This document shows positions 1-8,750 of a DNA stretch of 64,000 nt, piece by piece. Position numbers and translations under genes: made by a program. The stretch is taken from assembly GCA_001028815.1 (NCBI GenBank), contig LDJB01000003.1:314143-378142 (forward strand). The letters run 5' to 3'. How positions within the stretch are numbered: position 1 is the first letter of the stretch; the number at the start of each line of letters is the position of its first letter. Under the pieces are notes generated by a model. It did no database searches. It had not been told where the DNA came from and saw only the letters and a program-made list of their open reading frames with translations. The stretch is from Peptococcaceae bacterium 1109. GTDB lineage: Bacteria > Bacillota > Limnochordia > Darwinibacteriales > Darwinibacteriaceae.

Positions 1-1379
1 TGGGAGCGTATTACATCGTGGTGGGGTTGGGCGTGTTTTTGTCTTCCCTCTACATGGCCTTTTCCCGCTACGGCAATATCGTCTTGGGGAAAACAAACAA
101 GCCCCGCTACCCAAATCTGCAGTGGGGCCTAATGGTATTCTCTGCCACCATGGGGGCAGATATTATCTACTGGTCGCTCATCGAATGGGCGTACTATATG
201 AGCGAACCTCGCATAGCCCAGCTTGGGGGCGGGCAAGAATGGGCTTCGACCTATCCCTTATTCCATTGGGGGCCGATTCCTTGGAGCTTCTACATCACCC
301 TGGCGGTGGTCTTCGGATTTATGCTGCACGTGCGGGAAAACGGCAGACAAAAAATCTCCGAAACCTGCCGGCCGCTGTTGGGCAACAAGGTAGATGGCTG
401 GATGGGAAAGGCCATCAACCTGGTTGCAGTCTTCGGCCTTTTGGCAGGTACTACTACCACCCTCGCAGTGGTGATGCCCCTCCTCTCAGAGATTGTCAGC
501 ACCATAACAGGCATCCCAGGGAGCATGGGCCTCACTCTGGCCATCCTGTTCTGCATCGCCCTCATCTACACCCTGGCGGTGTGGTTCGGCATTGAGGGCA
601 TATCAAAGCTCTCCACGGTATGTGCAGGGATGTTTGCCGGGCTCCTCCTCTATGTGCTCCTCTTCGGCGGCGAGGGCCGCTACATATTGGAAACGGGCAT
701 TCAATCTGTGGGTAACATGGGGCAGCACTTTTTCTCCCTGGCCACCTACCTAGATCCTTTGCGCCACTCTGGGGACGGAACTGCCGGCTTCACCCAGACC
801 TGGACCGTATTCTACTGGTCCTACTGGATGGTGTGGTGCACGGCCACGCCGCTGTTTATCGGCACCATCAGCCAAGGGCGGACCATCCGCAGCACGGTGC
901 TGGGCGGCTATTTCTGGGGGCTGGCGGGCACTTTTGCATCCTTCATTATCCTGGGGAACTTCGGCTTGGCACAGGAGATGCGGGGTGCGATCGCAGTGGC
1001 CAGCCGCCTGAGCACTGGGGAAGCGCCAGCAGCCTTGATTCTAGAAATCTTCCAGCGCCTGCCCCTGGCAAACCTTGGGCTGGTACTGGTTGCAGTAAGC
1101 ATGGTAATGTTCTACACCACCGTCTTTGACGCCCTTACCTTGGTCTTATCCACGTATTCCTACAAGGAGCTCAAAGTATTAAAGGAGCCGGATAAAAAAG
1201 TGCGCACCTTCTGGGCACTCCTCTTTATCCTGCTCCCTGCTGCTTTGCTATTCTCTGAGGGCACCTTATCTAGTTTCCAGACCGTGCCCATCATCGCCGC
1301 TTTCCCCATCGGGATTGTCATCATCCTCGCTATCCGGAGCTTTTTCCGGGACGGGGGAGACTTCCTTGAGGGGCGCTAG
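1..1379 (+). CDS. BCCT-family betaine/carnitine/choline-type transporter (5' end outside window)
   Basis: This is an integral membrane secondary transporter of the betaine/carnitine/choline family, which moves quaternary-ammonium compatible solutes across the inner membrane. The frame is open to the left edge, so roughly the first 50 residues are missing (the family is usually 500 or more; about 458 are visible). The BCCT signature is clear: a tryptophan-rich segment WTVFYWSYWMVWC about 260 residues from the first in-window GTG (position 18), followed by GRTIR about 25 residues later. Many hydrophobic helices are present. The substrate cannot be read from sequence. Its stop overlaps the stop of the convergent nucleoside hydrolase gene by 4 bp. 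Confidence 0.9.
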   Translation, partial: GAYYIVVGLGVFLSSLYMAFSRYGNIVLGKTNKPRYPNLQWGLMVFSATMGADIIYWSLIEWAYYMSEPRIAQLGGGQEWASTYPLFHWGPIPWSFYITLAVVFGFMLHVRENGRQKISETCRPLLGNKVDGWMGKAINLVAVFGLLAGTTTTLAVVMPLLSEIVSTITGIPGSMGLTLAILFCIALIYTLAVWFGIEGISKLSTVCAGMFAGLLLYVLLFGGEGRYILETGIQSVGNMGQHFFSLATYLDPLRHSGDGTAGFTQTWTVFYWSYWMVWCTATPLFIGTISQGRTIRSTVLGGYFWGLAGTFASFIILGNFGLAQEMRGAIAVASRLSTGEAPAALILEIFQRLPLANLGLVLVAVSMVMFYTTVFDALTLVLSTYSYKELKVLKEPDKKVRTFWALLFILLPAALLFSEGTLSSFQTVPIIAAFPIGIVIILAIRSFFRDGGDFLEGR

Positions 1380-2278
1380 GCGCAGATCCTGCCCAAGAGA
1401 AACTCGAAAAACGCTTTTCCATCTACATCCACAGCGATGCCCACAGGTGCGTCCGCCTGAGGGTAGAACATGGCCTTCCCGGCCAAGTCCCCTTCGCACA
1501 CAACTTCTACCCTGCCCCGCCGCACCTTAAGAAACTCAGGGCGGACAGCTGCGGCCACCGCTAAAGGGTCGTGCATGGGGCTGCTCTGGATCTCCAGGAG
1601 CCCCCACCAAAGCTCAGCCATGCGGCTGAGGACATCCCCTGCGGGGTTGTTGGAAGTGCGCAGCTGTTGGAGCTGCCCTTTGGTGAGCTGGACCTTGGTG
1701 GTGACGTCCAATGGAATGAGAAGGGTGTCGCACCCGGCTGAGAGCACAATCTCCGCGGCCTCTGGGTCACTGCCGATGTTGTACTCCACCTGGGGCAAGC
1801 TCGGATCCCCTTCCCCAAAGACCCCTCCCATCAAGATGAGCCCCTTAATCTTCCTCGCCACCCCTGGATCCTTGGTAAACGCCTTGGCGAGGTTGGTTAG
1901 GGGCCCGATGCCTACCACCACAACTTCCCCGGGATTGGCGTTCACCACCTTAAGGAGAAGGTCTTCTCCTGGAAGGGGGCTCGGCCTCCCGTGGGGTTTA
2001 CCTGGCAGAACCTGCCGATCTCCGTAGCTGTCCCAAAAGGTATCCCGGCTGCGCTGCAGGGGCTCCGGACTGCCCGGCGCCACCGGGAACTTCAGCGGCG
2101 CCCCCATTATCATCTCTAAAAGCTCCATGACCCGCCGGGCTGTAGCGGAGGTATCCCCAATGACTGTGCTGATCCCCAGGATCTCAAGCTCCTGGGAGTA
2201 CGCGGCCAAAGTTAGGGCAACCGCATCATCCACATCAAGCCCCATATCGGTATCGATGAATACCTTGACTTGACTCAT
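1376..2278 (-). CDS. Inosine-uridine-preferring nucleoside hydrolase (IunH/RihA-C family)
   Basis: Predicted to hydrolyse the N-glycosidic bond of ribonucleosides, releasing base and ribose. The N-terminal calcium-binding motif DTDMGLDVDDA sits near residue 9. The family motifs IGPLTNLAK, LMGG, EYNIGSDPEAAE and the late HDPLAVA, which supplies another metal-ligand aspartate, follow in order. About 300 residues is the normal family length. I prefer the ATG at 2278 because an AGGGGTG Shine-Dalgarno precedes it; a GTG at 2287 is possible. It lies 12 bp downstream of the Gfo/Idh gene on the same strand, so the two are probably cotranscribed. Base preference cannot be assigned. Confidence 0.9.
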   Translation of the reverse strand: MSQVKVFIDTDMGLDVDDAVALTLAAYSQELEILGISTVIGDTSATARRVMELLEMIMGAPLKFPVAPGSPEPLQRSRDTFWDSYGDRQVLPGKPHGRPSPLPGEDLLLKVVNANPGEVVVVGIGPLTNLAKAFTKDPGVARKIKGLILMGGVFGEGDPSLPQVEYNIGSDPEAAEIVLSAGCDTLLIPLDVTTKVQLTKGQLQQLRTSNNPAGDVLSRMAELWWGLLEIQSSPMHDPLAVAAAVRPEFLKVRRGRVEVVCEGDLAGKAMFYPQADAPVGIAVDVDGKAFFEFLLGRICA

Positions 2279-2290
2279 ACCCTTCACCCC

Positions 2291-3373
2291 CTAGATGGAA
2301 CAGGCAAGTCCCCTGCCCTCCCGAGATGATTGGAAGGCCAGCTCAATGATATCCATCACCCGCAGCGCTTCTTCAGGCTTGACGTACAGCTCAGCCTTCC
2401 CTGCTATAGCATCCAGAAGGTTGTGGTAGAAGATGTCCACAGATGACCACTGGTGGTACACATTCCCGTGGGCGTCCTTGAGCTCAGGCAGTGGGTATTC
2501 CACCATGGTTTCCGGGGGCCGGGGCGCCATGGTGCGGGTAGGCCCTGCTGGAGTGTAGATGATATCTGGTTCCCAAGTGAACTCCTGATCCTCCGCGAGC
2601 TTGACAATCCGCCCATCGCAGCGCCAATCCTGAATAACCACGGTCCCCACTTCCCCAGAGACATGCCAGCGGGGCGCAGGGATAAAACAGTTGGTGGCAA
2701 CCTCAATCAGGACGGACACACCACTCTCGAAGCCAAGCAGCAGCTTAAAGTTATCATCCACCTCTTGAGCGTGGACACTAAAGAGCTGGGCTGTAACGGA
2801 GGTAACCTTCTCGGGTAAGAGTTGCAGCGCCTGGTCGATCAAGTGCACGCCCCAGTCATATAGCATGCCCCCGCCGTTAATTTTGTGTCCCCGCCAGCCG
2901 TGCAAGAACACGCTGGATCCGTGGACCCGGCTTTCGATGAAGTAGGGCTTACCGATTTTCCCATCGTGGATGAGGGATTTCACAATCTGGAAGTCCTTAT
3001 CCCAGCGGCGGTTTTGGTGAATGGTGAATACTCCCGGCGCGTCCTTGCTTACCTCTATTGCTTCCCGCAAATCTGCGCTGCTTAGGACCACTGGTTTCTC
3101 ACAAAGGACATGCTTGCCGGCCTTGAGCCCCCGAATGATGTACTCCTTATGAGAGTCGTTAGGGGTAGTGATAATCACAAGTTGAACTGCGGGGTCGTCA
3201 AACAGCTCCTGGGCGCTGCCGTATGCCTTAAGGCCATTTGCCTTGGACTCAGCGAGAGCCTCCTCCCGCACATCATAGGCCCCTATCACCTCAAGGCCTG
3301 GAACAGCTTCCCGGATCCCTTGGTGATGCCACTTCCCAATGCCACCGTAGCCAATGATTGCTGCCTTAACCAA
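2291..3373 (-). CDS. Gfo/Idh/MocA-family NAD(P)-dependent oxidoreductase
   Basis: Predicted cytoplasmic sugar, inositol or sugar-acid dehydrogenase. The Rossmann motif GYGGIGKWHH starts at residue 8. The family EKP motif is at residues 92-94, its lysine being the usual catalytic residue. The C-terminal domain carries DWGVHLID near residue 175, whose histidine matches the conserved catalytic position. At 360 residues the length is typical. It is transcribed ahead of the nucleoside hydrolase, so ribose or a base-derived compound might be a substrate, but this is only context. It is one of three members of this family in the window (also 5106-6170 and 29491-30600). Confidence 0.88.
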   Translation of the reverse strand: MVKAAIIGYGGIGKWHHQGIREAVPGLEVIGAYDVREEALAESKANGLKAYGSAQELFDDPAVQLVIITTPNDSHKEYIIRGLKAGKHVLCEKPVVLSSADLREAIEVSKDAPGVFTIHQNRRWDKDFQIVKSLIHDGKIGKPYFIESRVHGSSVFLHGWRGHKINGGGMLYDWGVHLIDQALQLLPEKVTSVTAQLFSVHAQEVDDNFKLLLGFESGVSVLIEVATNCFIPAPRWHVSGEVGTVVIQDWRCDGRIVKLAEDQEFTWEPDIIYTPAGPTRTMAPRPPETMVEYPLPELKDAHGNVYHQWSSVDIFYHNLLDAIAGKAELYVKPEEALRVMDIIELAFQSSREGRGLACSI

Positions 3374-3404
3374 CTAGAAATGCCTCCTTGTACTTGTGAA
3401 CTAT

Positions 3405-4064
3405 CTATTTTAGAGAACCAATGAGCACGAAACCTTCCTCGTAAGCATAATCCCGCATCACATCAGATAAGCGCAGTTCCAACATATCCCGGCGTGCCAA
3501 GCTGTAGTCCTCCAGGAACAGCACGGGCTGCTGGTTCACATACAAGCTGTACACCGATGCGGTCACCGTTTCCCTGGTGTCGTTAATCAGCCTCAGCTGT
3601 AGAGTAAAGTCGCTGAAGGACAGCTGCTGCCAGAAGTTTTCCTGCACATAGGCAGCGGCCTCAGCGAAGCGGTCCTTGTTAACGGCCACCCCAAACCACA
3701 CGCTCTCATCTTCCTCGTCAAAGGCTACCACAAAGGCGATGATATCCTCGGGGAACACTGGATCGAAGTAAGTGATGTCCACCACAGGAATCTTGACATC
3801 AGCCATAGTGTAGCTAGTATAGTCCCGTGATTGATCCCTGAAATTGCTGGGCTCCCTGAAGAACAGGTTGAAAAACTCGATCACCTGATCCATGTACTCC
3901 GGGTCCACTGACTGAATGGACACAGTGCCGATGGTGAACACATCATCCTCAAGCTCCATGGCATCAATAATATCTTGCACATACAGATCACCAATAACGT
4001 CCCCAGCACAGCCGGTAAGGAGCAGTGCTACCCCCAACAGCAAAGCCAAATGCCACGTCCGCAT
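3405..4064 (-). CDS. Predicted lipoprotein of unknown function
   Basis: A 219-residue protein with a signal peptide ending in a lipobox (LLTGC, cysteine near residue 19), so it should be lipid-anchored outside the cytoplasmic membrane. The rest is soluble and rich in acidic residues and aromatics, with no family I recognise. It follows another lipoprotein gene on the same strand (4130-4669), with a perfect hairpin in the gap, and the pair looks like a small operon. It may be a distant duplicate of its neighbour, but I could not align the two by eye. Function unknown. Confidence 0.75.
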   Translation of the reverse strand: MRTWHLALLLGVALLLTGCAGDVIGDLYVQDIIDAMELEDDVFTIGTVSIQSVDPEYMDQVIEFFNLFFREPSNFRDQSRDYTSYTMADVKIPVVDITYFDPVFPEDIIAFVVAFDEEDESVWFGVAVNKDRFAEAAAYVQENFWQQLSFSDFTLQLRLINDTRETVTASVYSLYVNQQPVLFLEDYSLARRDMLELRLSDVMRDYAYEEGFVLIGSLK

Positions 4065-4091
4065 GCTTACTACCTCCCATGTAGATGTTTT

Positions 4092-4119
4092 GGGTGGGTG
4101 AAACGCCCTTCACCCACCC
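4092..4119. promoter_or_regulatory. Perfect 11-bp inverted repeat between the two lipoprotein genes
   Basis: GGGTGGGTGAA pairs perfectly with TTCACCCACCC across a 6-nt loop. No T-run follows on the minus strand, so it looks more like an intercistronic mRNA stem than a factor-independent terminator. Confidence 0.6.
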
Positions 4120-4129
4120 CTGGCCATAC

Positions 4130-4669
4130 TCAGCGTTTGGTATACTTCTCGTACAAATTCACTCCGTTGGCTAGCACATCGTAGAAGTTGAAGCGGTACT
4201 CCCGGGTGAAGTTATCGACAGTTACTTTAATCATGAGCTCCGCGGCTGCATACAGTTCCATTTCCTCGCCTGTGGCATCTGGGTCGGGCTCGAGGACGTG
4301 GTAGACGACAAAGTGATCGTCCTCCACAATCACGCCCATGCTGGCATCATCTTGTGAGACCTTCAGTTCCACCCCGCTATCCAGGGCTTCCTTCACATTA
4401 TACACCACTTCTGCCCCGTACCACTGGGGCCCATTAAGCTCCCTGTACTCCATAAACTCCCGCTGCGCATCGGAATACTCATCGTAGGATTGTGCCTTGA
4501 ACGATTCAATGAACATTGGCGGGATGGTATCTTCCTTAGACATGATCCGCACAATCCTGGCAATCTCATTCCCCTGTCCATCAAGCTCCATCTCGAACTC
4601 TACTCTCACACACCCGCTTACCAGAACAGTCACGAACAGCAAAACCGCCAGCACAATCCACTTCTTCAT
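4130..4669 (-). CDS. Predicted lipoprotein of unknown function
   Basis: About 179 residues, beginning MKKWIVLAVLLF and ending its signal peptide at a lipobox (LVSGC), so a surface or periplasmic lipid-anchored protein is predicted. The mature part starts VRVEFEMELDGQGNE and contains alternating beta-type segments. No family is recognised. The ATG at 4669 is chosen because an AAGGGGGG Shine-Dalgarno lies directly upstream and the signal peptide begins there; a longer frame to 4732 has no such support. It is first in a two-gene lipoprotein operon with 3405-4064. Confidence 0.72.
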   Translation of the reverse strand: MKKWIVLAVLLFVTVLVSGCVRVEFEMELDGQGNEIARIVRIMSKEDTIPPMFIESFKAQSYDEYSDAQREFMEYRELNGPQWYGAEVVYNVKEALDSGVELKVSQDDASMGVIVEDDHFVVYHVLEPDPDATGEEMELYAAAELMIKVTVDNFTREYRFNFYDVLANGVNLYEKYTKR

Positions 4670-4744
4670 GATAGGCCCCCCTTTGTTATAAAGCCACGCA
4701 CAGGACATGCGGGCCTTTGGGGTCAAAATCAAACAGGCGTTCCT

Positions 4745-5035
4745 CTAAAGGTGATACAAGGGCCCCATGAGCAGTACAACGTCAAAGGCCTCTGAGGGGA
4801 ACATCTTCCCAACGTCGAGGGCATTACCGCACAGCGCTCTCAAAGCCAAGCCCTCTTCCTCCGCCTTGCCTTGTGCGTACTCAACATTCCTCCGCATTCT
4901 CGCCCATTTTAAGCCCCTCCACTTGCCAAGTTCCATCCCAAGAATCTGCATTCCTGCAACCATCTTTTCCAGCCTGTAAAACATTTCAAAAATTTCATAC
5001 ACTCCCTCCACGCAGTTTTCTGCAAGAACAGGCAC
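4745..5035 (-). pseudogene. Remnant of a class I SAM-dependent methyltransferase
   Basis: The last 45 or so codons read NVEYAQGKAEEEGL, then GNALDV and FDVVLLMGPLYHL. That run matches the middle of class I SAM methyltransferases, where the acidic loop, the motif II strand and the GPLYHL segment occur in this order. A stop follows immediately, where an intact enzyme would continue for over 100 residues. The expected glycine-rich SAM-binding motif (D-x-G-x-G-x-G) is absent upstream, where the sequence is unrelated. I read this as a decayed gene fragment truncated at both ends. There is no strong ribosome-binding site. Confidence 0.5.
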
Positions 5036-5044
5036 ATAGGATGC

Positions 5045-5072
5045 TTGAATTTTCCTGTTTAGATGTTATGAT
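5045..5072 (+). promoter_or_regulatory. Candidate sigma-A promoter of the 5.1-14.1 kb operon
   Basis: A -35-like TTGAAT (5045-5050) and a -10-like TATGAT (5067-5072, five of six consensus bases) are separated by 16 bp. They lie about 34 bp before the ATG of the first gene of the operon. Confidence 0.55.
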
Positions 5073-5105
5073 AGAATTATCACAATGTTACACTGGAGGT
5101 TGCAG

Positions 5106-6170
5106 ATGGACACAAAACTGAGGATCGGGATTTTAGGCTGCGGCCCCATATCTCAGGCTGCTCACATCGAAGCATGCCGGAAAGGCCGCAACGTTGAGTT
5201 GTACGCCCTCTGCGATGCTGCAGAAGACCTGCTCAGTGAGATGACCCTTGTGCACAAGCCCAAGTTCTCCTACCAACGCTATGAGGATATGCTGGCCAAC
5301 GAAGACATCGATGCAGTGATCGTAGCCACTAACGATTACTTCCACGTCCCCGCCGCGATTCAGGCACTGCGCGCGGGTAAGCACGTCTTAGTGGAGAAAC
5401 CTCTAGGGACCTCTCTGGAAGAGTGCTTAGAGCTCGAGCAGGCCGTTATTGAGACAGGCCTCATTCTGCAGGTAGGCAATATGAAGCGCTTTGACGGGGG
5501 CATCATGGCTGCCCGGGAGTTTATCCAAACAGAGATGGGTGAGCTTCTGGCCCTCAAGGCCTGGTACTGTGATAACGTGGGGCGCTACACCGTAACAGAC
5601 AATGTCATGCCTATCATAGTCCTCAGCGCCAGCACGATTCGGCCGCCATTTGACCACAAAGCGGACAAGCAGCGCTATTACCTCCTTGCCCACGGCAGCC
5701 ACCTGGTGGATACCGCGCGTTTCCTAGGGGGCGAGATTGTGAGCATTCAAGCCCATCACACCGAGCGGTTTGGCGCGCACAACTGGCTGGCTACCGTAGA
5801 ATTTGCGAGCGGCAGTTTCGGCCAGCTAGACCTCACCATAGGGGTGCGGATGGACTGGCACGAAGGCTTCCAGGTCTACGGCGAGTACGGCAGCGTAGTG
5901 GGGAAAACGTACAACCCATGGCTGTTTAAGTCCAGCGATGTGGAGATCTACTCCGTAAGGGATGAACAGTTCCGCAGGCCGTTGGCTATCGATGGGCACT
6001 TCTACCGCCGGCAGGTGGAAGGTTTCGCCGATGCCATCTTGGAGAACAAGCCCGTGCACGGGGCCACGGTGGAGGATGGCGTGGCAGCAGTCAGGGCGCT
6101 CATTGCCATATCCCAATCGGTCAAAACAGGCGAGCCTGTAAGACTAAAAGACGTGCAAGGAGAGGTGTAA
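5106..6170 (+). CDS. Gfo/Idh/MocA-family NAD(P)-dependent oxidoreductase
   Basis: Predicted sugar or sugar-acid dehydrogenase of about 354 residues. The Rossmann motif GILGCGPISQ is at residues 8-17, EKP at residues 97-99, and HGSHLVDTA is the probable catalytic-histidine segment of the substrate domain. The ATG at 5106 is chosen because GGAGG lies 6 nt upstream; the frame extends to 5085 without support. It is the first gene of a tight operon: the next start follows its stop directly (TAAATG). Partners are a TIM-barrel isomerase, a hydrolase, DeoR and an importer, so it probably oxidises an imported sugar or derivative. Confidence 0.88.
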   Translation: MDTKLRIGILGCGPISQAAHIEACRKGRNVELYALCDAAEDLLSEMTLVHKPKFSYQRYEDMLANEDIDAVIVATNDYFHVPAAIQALRAGKHVLVEKPLGTSLEECLELEQAVIETGLILQVGNMKRFDGGIMAAREFIQTEMGELLALKAWYCDNVGRYTVTDNVMPIIVLSASTIRPPFDHKADKQRYYLLAHGSHLVDTARFLGGEIVSIQAHHTERFGAHNWLATVEFASGSFGQLDLTIGVRMDWHEGFQVYGEYGSVVGKTYNPWLFKSSDVEIYSVRDEQFRRPLAIDGHFYRRQVEGFADAILENKPVHGATVEDGVAAVRALIAISQSVKTGEPVRLKDVQGEV

Positions 6171-7004
6171 ATGGAACTCGGGATCTTTGCAAAGGTGTTT
6201 CAAAGAGAGAATGTCCAAGATGTGCTGGAGGCGGTTCGCTCCCACGGCATGCACTGCACCCAGTTTAACCTAGTGTGCCTGGGCATGCCCACCCTTCCCC
6301 AAGAGCTGGATATCCCCGCATTGCAGAAGCTGGAGCAAGCAGTGGCCGCCGTTGGCATCAAGGTTTCCGCACTCTCAGGGACCTTCAACATGATTCATCC
6401 CGATGAAGAAGAACGGGAGAGGGGCTTTAGGGGCCTTGAAAACCTCGCCCGGGCAGTGGATTATATGGGCACCAAGGTAATTACGCTCTGCACAGGGACG
6501 CGCAGCCAAGACAACATGTGGCAGTTCCACCCAGATAACAATACCAAGCAGGCCTGGAACGACCTAGTGGAAAGCATGGAGCGGGCTCTGGAGATAGCGG
6601 TAAAGTACGGAGTGGTAATGGGCATCGAGCCAGAACTGTCTAACGTAGTCAACAGCGCAGAAAAGGCGCGGCGCCTTCTAGATACCTTCGCCACCCCGCA
6701 CCTAGGGATCATCATGGATGGGGCGAACCTCATTGCCCCAGACCGCATGGGGGAAATGCACGCCACCTTAGATGAAGCTTTCACCCTCTTGGGGAAAGAC
6801 ATCATTTTAGCCCACGCCAAGGACCTCTCCCTTACTGCACAGGTCTTCGTCGCTCCTGGCCGAGGCGATTTCGACTTCCCCTACTACTTCTCGTTGCTGC
6901 GTTCTCACGGCTACAGCGGGTCAGTGATCATGCACGGCCTGAGTGAGGCAGAAGTACCGGAAAGCTATGCAGCCATCAGCACGCTATTGGAGAAAGAGGG
7001 ATAG
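6171..7004 (+). CDS. Sugar phosphate isomerase/epimerase (xylose isomerase-like TIM barrel)
   Basis: 277 residues with the alternating beta/alpha pattern of the AP-endonuclease 2/xylose isomerase-like TIM-barrel family, which includes inosose dehydratases, ketose 3-epimerases and hydroxypyruvate isomerases. Probable metal-binding and catalytic segments are GIEPEL (glutamate near residue 148), GIIMDGANL (aspartate) and AHAKD (histidine), matching the usual Glu-Asp-His arrangement. The start follows the upstream stop with no gap and has AGGAGAGG upstream. Pairing with a Gfo/Idh dehydrogenase is the standard layout of inositol and rare-sugar pathways. The exact substrate is unknown. Confidence 0.82.
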   Translation: MELGIFAKVFQRENVQDVLEAVRSHGMHCTQFNLVCLGMPTLPQELDIPALQKLEQAVAAVGIKVSALSGTFNMIHPDEEERERGFRGLENLARAVDYMGTKVITLCTGTRSQDNMWQFHPDNNTKQAWNDLVESMERALEIAVKYGVVMGIEPELSNVVNSAEKARRLLDTFATPHLGIIMDGANLIAPDRMGEMHATLDEAFTLLGKDIILAHAKDLSLTAQVFVAPGRGDFDFPYYFSLLRSHGYSGSVIMHGLSEAEVPESYAAISTLLEKEG

Positions 7005-7007
7005 AAA

Positions 7008-7823
7008 ATGCCAGTTGTACGTCAAAATGGCTTGCGCTTCCACTATATGGATCGGGGCTCTGGCAGGCCGTTAGTCTTTCTCCACGGCCTGGGGGGCTCA
7101 ATCGATCACGCCTGTACAGTGCTTAACCATACACCGAACGTCAGAGCCGTTTCCCTGGACATGCGTGGGCACGGCCGGACCGGCCTTGGACCGCCCTCAC
7201 AGCTGAACTTCCAACAGTTCGCGGAGGACGTGGCCGGGCTCATGGACCACTTAAGGATAGATAGGGCTGTAGTAGGAGGCATCTCCATGGGGGCGGGCGT
7301 CTCCCTGAAGCTTGCCTTGAGCTTCCCTGAGCGAGTAGAAGGCTTAATCCTAGTGCGCCCTGCCTGGACCCATGAGGGTATGGCGCGCCTCGCCCAAAGG
7401 CTCTACCCACAGGTGCACGAGCTCATCCAAGTCCACGGTCCACTGTGGGGGCGGCAGGAATTCCTAGCCAGGTCTAGGGCCAGCCGGCTCTACCGGGAGC
7501 AACCTGCGGCGCTGAGCTCCCTCTTGGGCTTGTTCCGCAACAAGCGGGCCACTGGTACGTCAATCAAATACTTCCAGATGGCCCATGATCGCCCCCTTAC
7601 CAGTGCAGAAGAGCTGAGCTCCCTCACAATGCCCACACTTGTGGTAGGCAATACCCATGATTTCATCCACCCCGCAGAGTTTGCTCAGTACCATGCTTCC
7701 CACATTCCCGGTGCGGTGCTGCGGTATATTACTTCCCGCTCCGTTTCCCGCACCAGGCACCAGCAGGAGCTGGTAAAGGCAGTTAATGATTTTTTAGCGT
7801 ACCTTCCAGAAAAAACACGGTAA
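7008..7823 (+). CDS. Alpha/beta-hydrolase fold protein
   Basis: 271 residues. The oxyanion segment FLHGLGG is near residue 25 and the nucleophile elbow GGISMGAG gives a serine near residue 92. A candidate acid (NTHDF) and histidine (TRHQQ) lie in the expected C-terminal positions, completing a Ser-Asp-His triad. It starts 3 nt after the preceding stop, so translational coupling is likely. The family includes esterases, lactonases and C-C hydrolases. Beside a sugar dehydrogenase, hydrolysis of a sugar lactone is a reasonable guess, but not proven. Confidence 0.82.
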   Translation: MPVVRQNGLRFHYMDRGSGRPLVFLHGLGGSIDHACTVLNHTPNVRAVSLDMRGHGRTGLGPPSQLNFQQFAEDVAGLMDHLRIDRAVVGGISMGAGVSLKLALSFPERVEGLILVRPAWTHEGMARLAQRLYPQVHELIQVHGPLWGRQEFLARSRASRLYREQPAALSSLLGLFRNKRATGTSIKYFQMAHDRPLTSAEELSSLTMPTLVVGNTHDFIHPAEFAQYHASHIPGAVLRYITSRSVSRTRHQQELVKAVNDFLAYLPEKTR

Positions 7824-7868
7824 ATCCCTGTTCCATAAAAAACGCAAACTTTTTGCAGGATTTAACAC

Positions 7869-7882
7869 ATTTCCATGGAAAT
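7869..7882. promoter_or_regulatory. Perfect 14-bp palindrome upstream of the DeoR gene
   Basis: ATTTCCA followed by TGGAAAT, with no spacer, in the 127-bp gap between the hydrolase and the DeoR regulator. It is a candidate operator, perhaps for the regulator itself. No convincing -35/-10 pair could be fixed around it. Confidence 0.35.
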
Positions 7883-7950
7883 AATGGCATGTACTGGAAA
7901 CAAATCTGCATGAATCAGCACAATTATGTAGGCTAGCTGGAGGATTGCCT

Positions 7951-8724
7951 ATGCTTCCCCGAGAACGGCAGTTTCGCATTCTGGAATTGGTAAACCAGCG
8001 CTTGAGCTGTTCCGTGAACGAGCTCAGCGAGGAGCTGAGCGTTTCCGTTGACACCATCCGCCGTGACCTGAAGCAGTTGGAATCAAAGCAGATGATCCAG
8101 CGCACACACGGCGGGGCCATGCGCCGGCCTGGGGTGCTGCTAGACCCCACAGTGGACCAGCGGACCAACATCATGCTCGATGAAAAACGGGCTATCGGGG
8201 CGAAAGCCGCTTCGCTAGTGGCAGATAACGAGGCTATCTTTATCGATGCAGGCACAACCACCTGGCAGATGGCCAAGCAGCTCACTGCCAACGACGTTAT
8301 TGTGATCACCAATGCAGTCAACATTCTCCAAACTGTGATCGCCAATCCCAGGATCGACACCATCATCGTCACCGGCGGCCAGTTCCGTCAGGGGATCTAC
8401 TCCCTGGTGGGGCCAGAAACCGAAGAGCAGCTGCAGCGCTACCGGGTAGACAAACTGTTCCTAGGCGTAAGCGGAGTCTCTCTCGACTTCGGCCTTACTT
8501 GCCCTAACCGCATCGAAGCGCAAGTCAAGATGAAGATGATCGAAGCTGCCCGGCAGGTGATTCTCCTGGTGGATCACAGTAAGTTCGATAAGGTGTCCCT
8601 GGTATCAATTGCCCCTGTGAGCCGGGTGGACCTGATTATCACAGATTGGAACATCCGGCCCGAACTTCAGCGCAGCCTAGAATCCGCGGGGGTTAGAGTG
8701 TTAGTGGCTGATCCGCTGAAGTGA
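7951..8724 (+). CDS. DeoR-family transcriptional regulator
   Basis: A DNA-binding sugar-operon regulator of about 257 residues. The N-terminal winged helix-turn-helix covers roughly residues 5-57, with the typical run VSVDTIRRDL and then THGGA. The C-terminal sugar-phosphate-sensing domain has IDAGTTTWQMAK and later VDHSKF, both family hallmarks. The ATG at 7951 is preferred over a TTG at 7945 because GGAGG lies 7 nt upstream of the ATG and abuts the TTG. Its place inside the operon, just before the importer genes, suggests it controls this locus in response to a phosphorylated intermediate. Confidence 0.92.
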   Translation: MLPRERQFRILELVNQRLSCSVNELSEELSVSVDTIRRDLKQLESKQMIQRTHGGAMRRPGVLLDPTVDQRTNIMLDEKRAIGAKAASLVADNEAIFIDAGTTTWQMAKQLTANDVIVITNAVNILQTVIANPRIDTIIVTGGQFRQGIYSLVGPETEEQLQRYRVDKLFLGVSGVSLDFGLTCPNRIEAQVKMKMIEAARQVILLVDHSKFDKVSLVSIAPVSRVDLIITDWNIRPELQRSLESAGVRVLVADPLK

Positions 8725-8750
8725 TTTTTCTCGAATCCTTACTCCATCCA

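Noticed and set aside
7008-7823. Specific lactonase or 3-oxoadipate enol-lactonase assignment
   Set aside because: The catalytic triad is clear, but the cap-domain residues do not identify a substrate.
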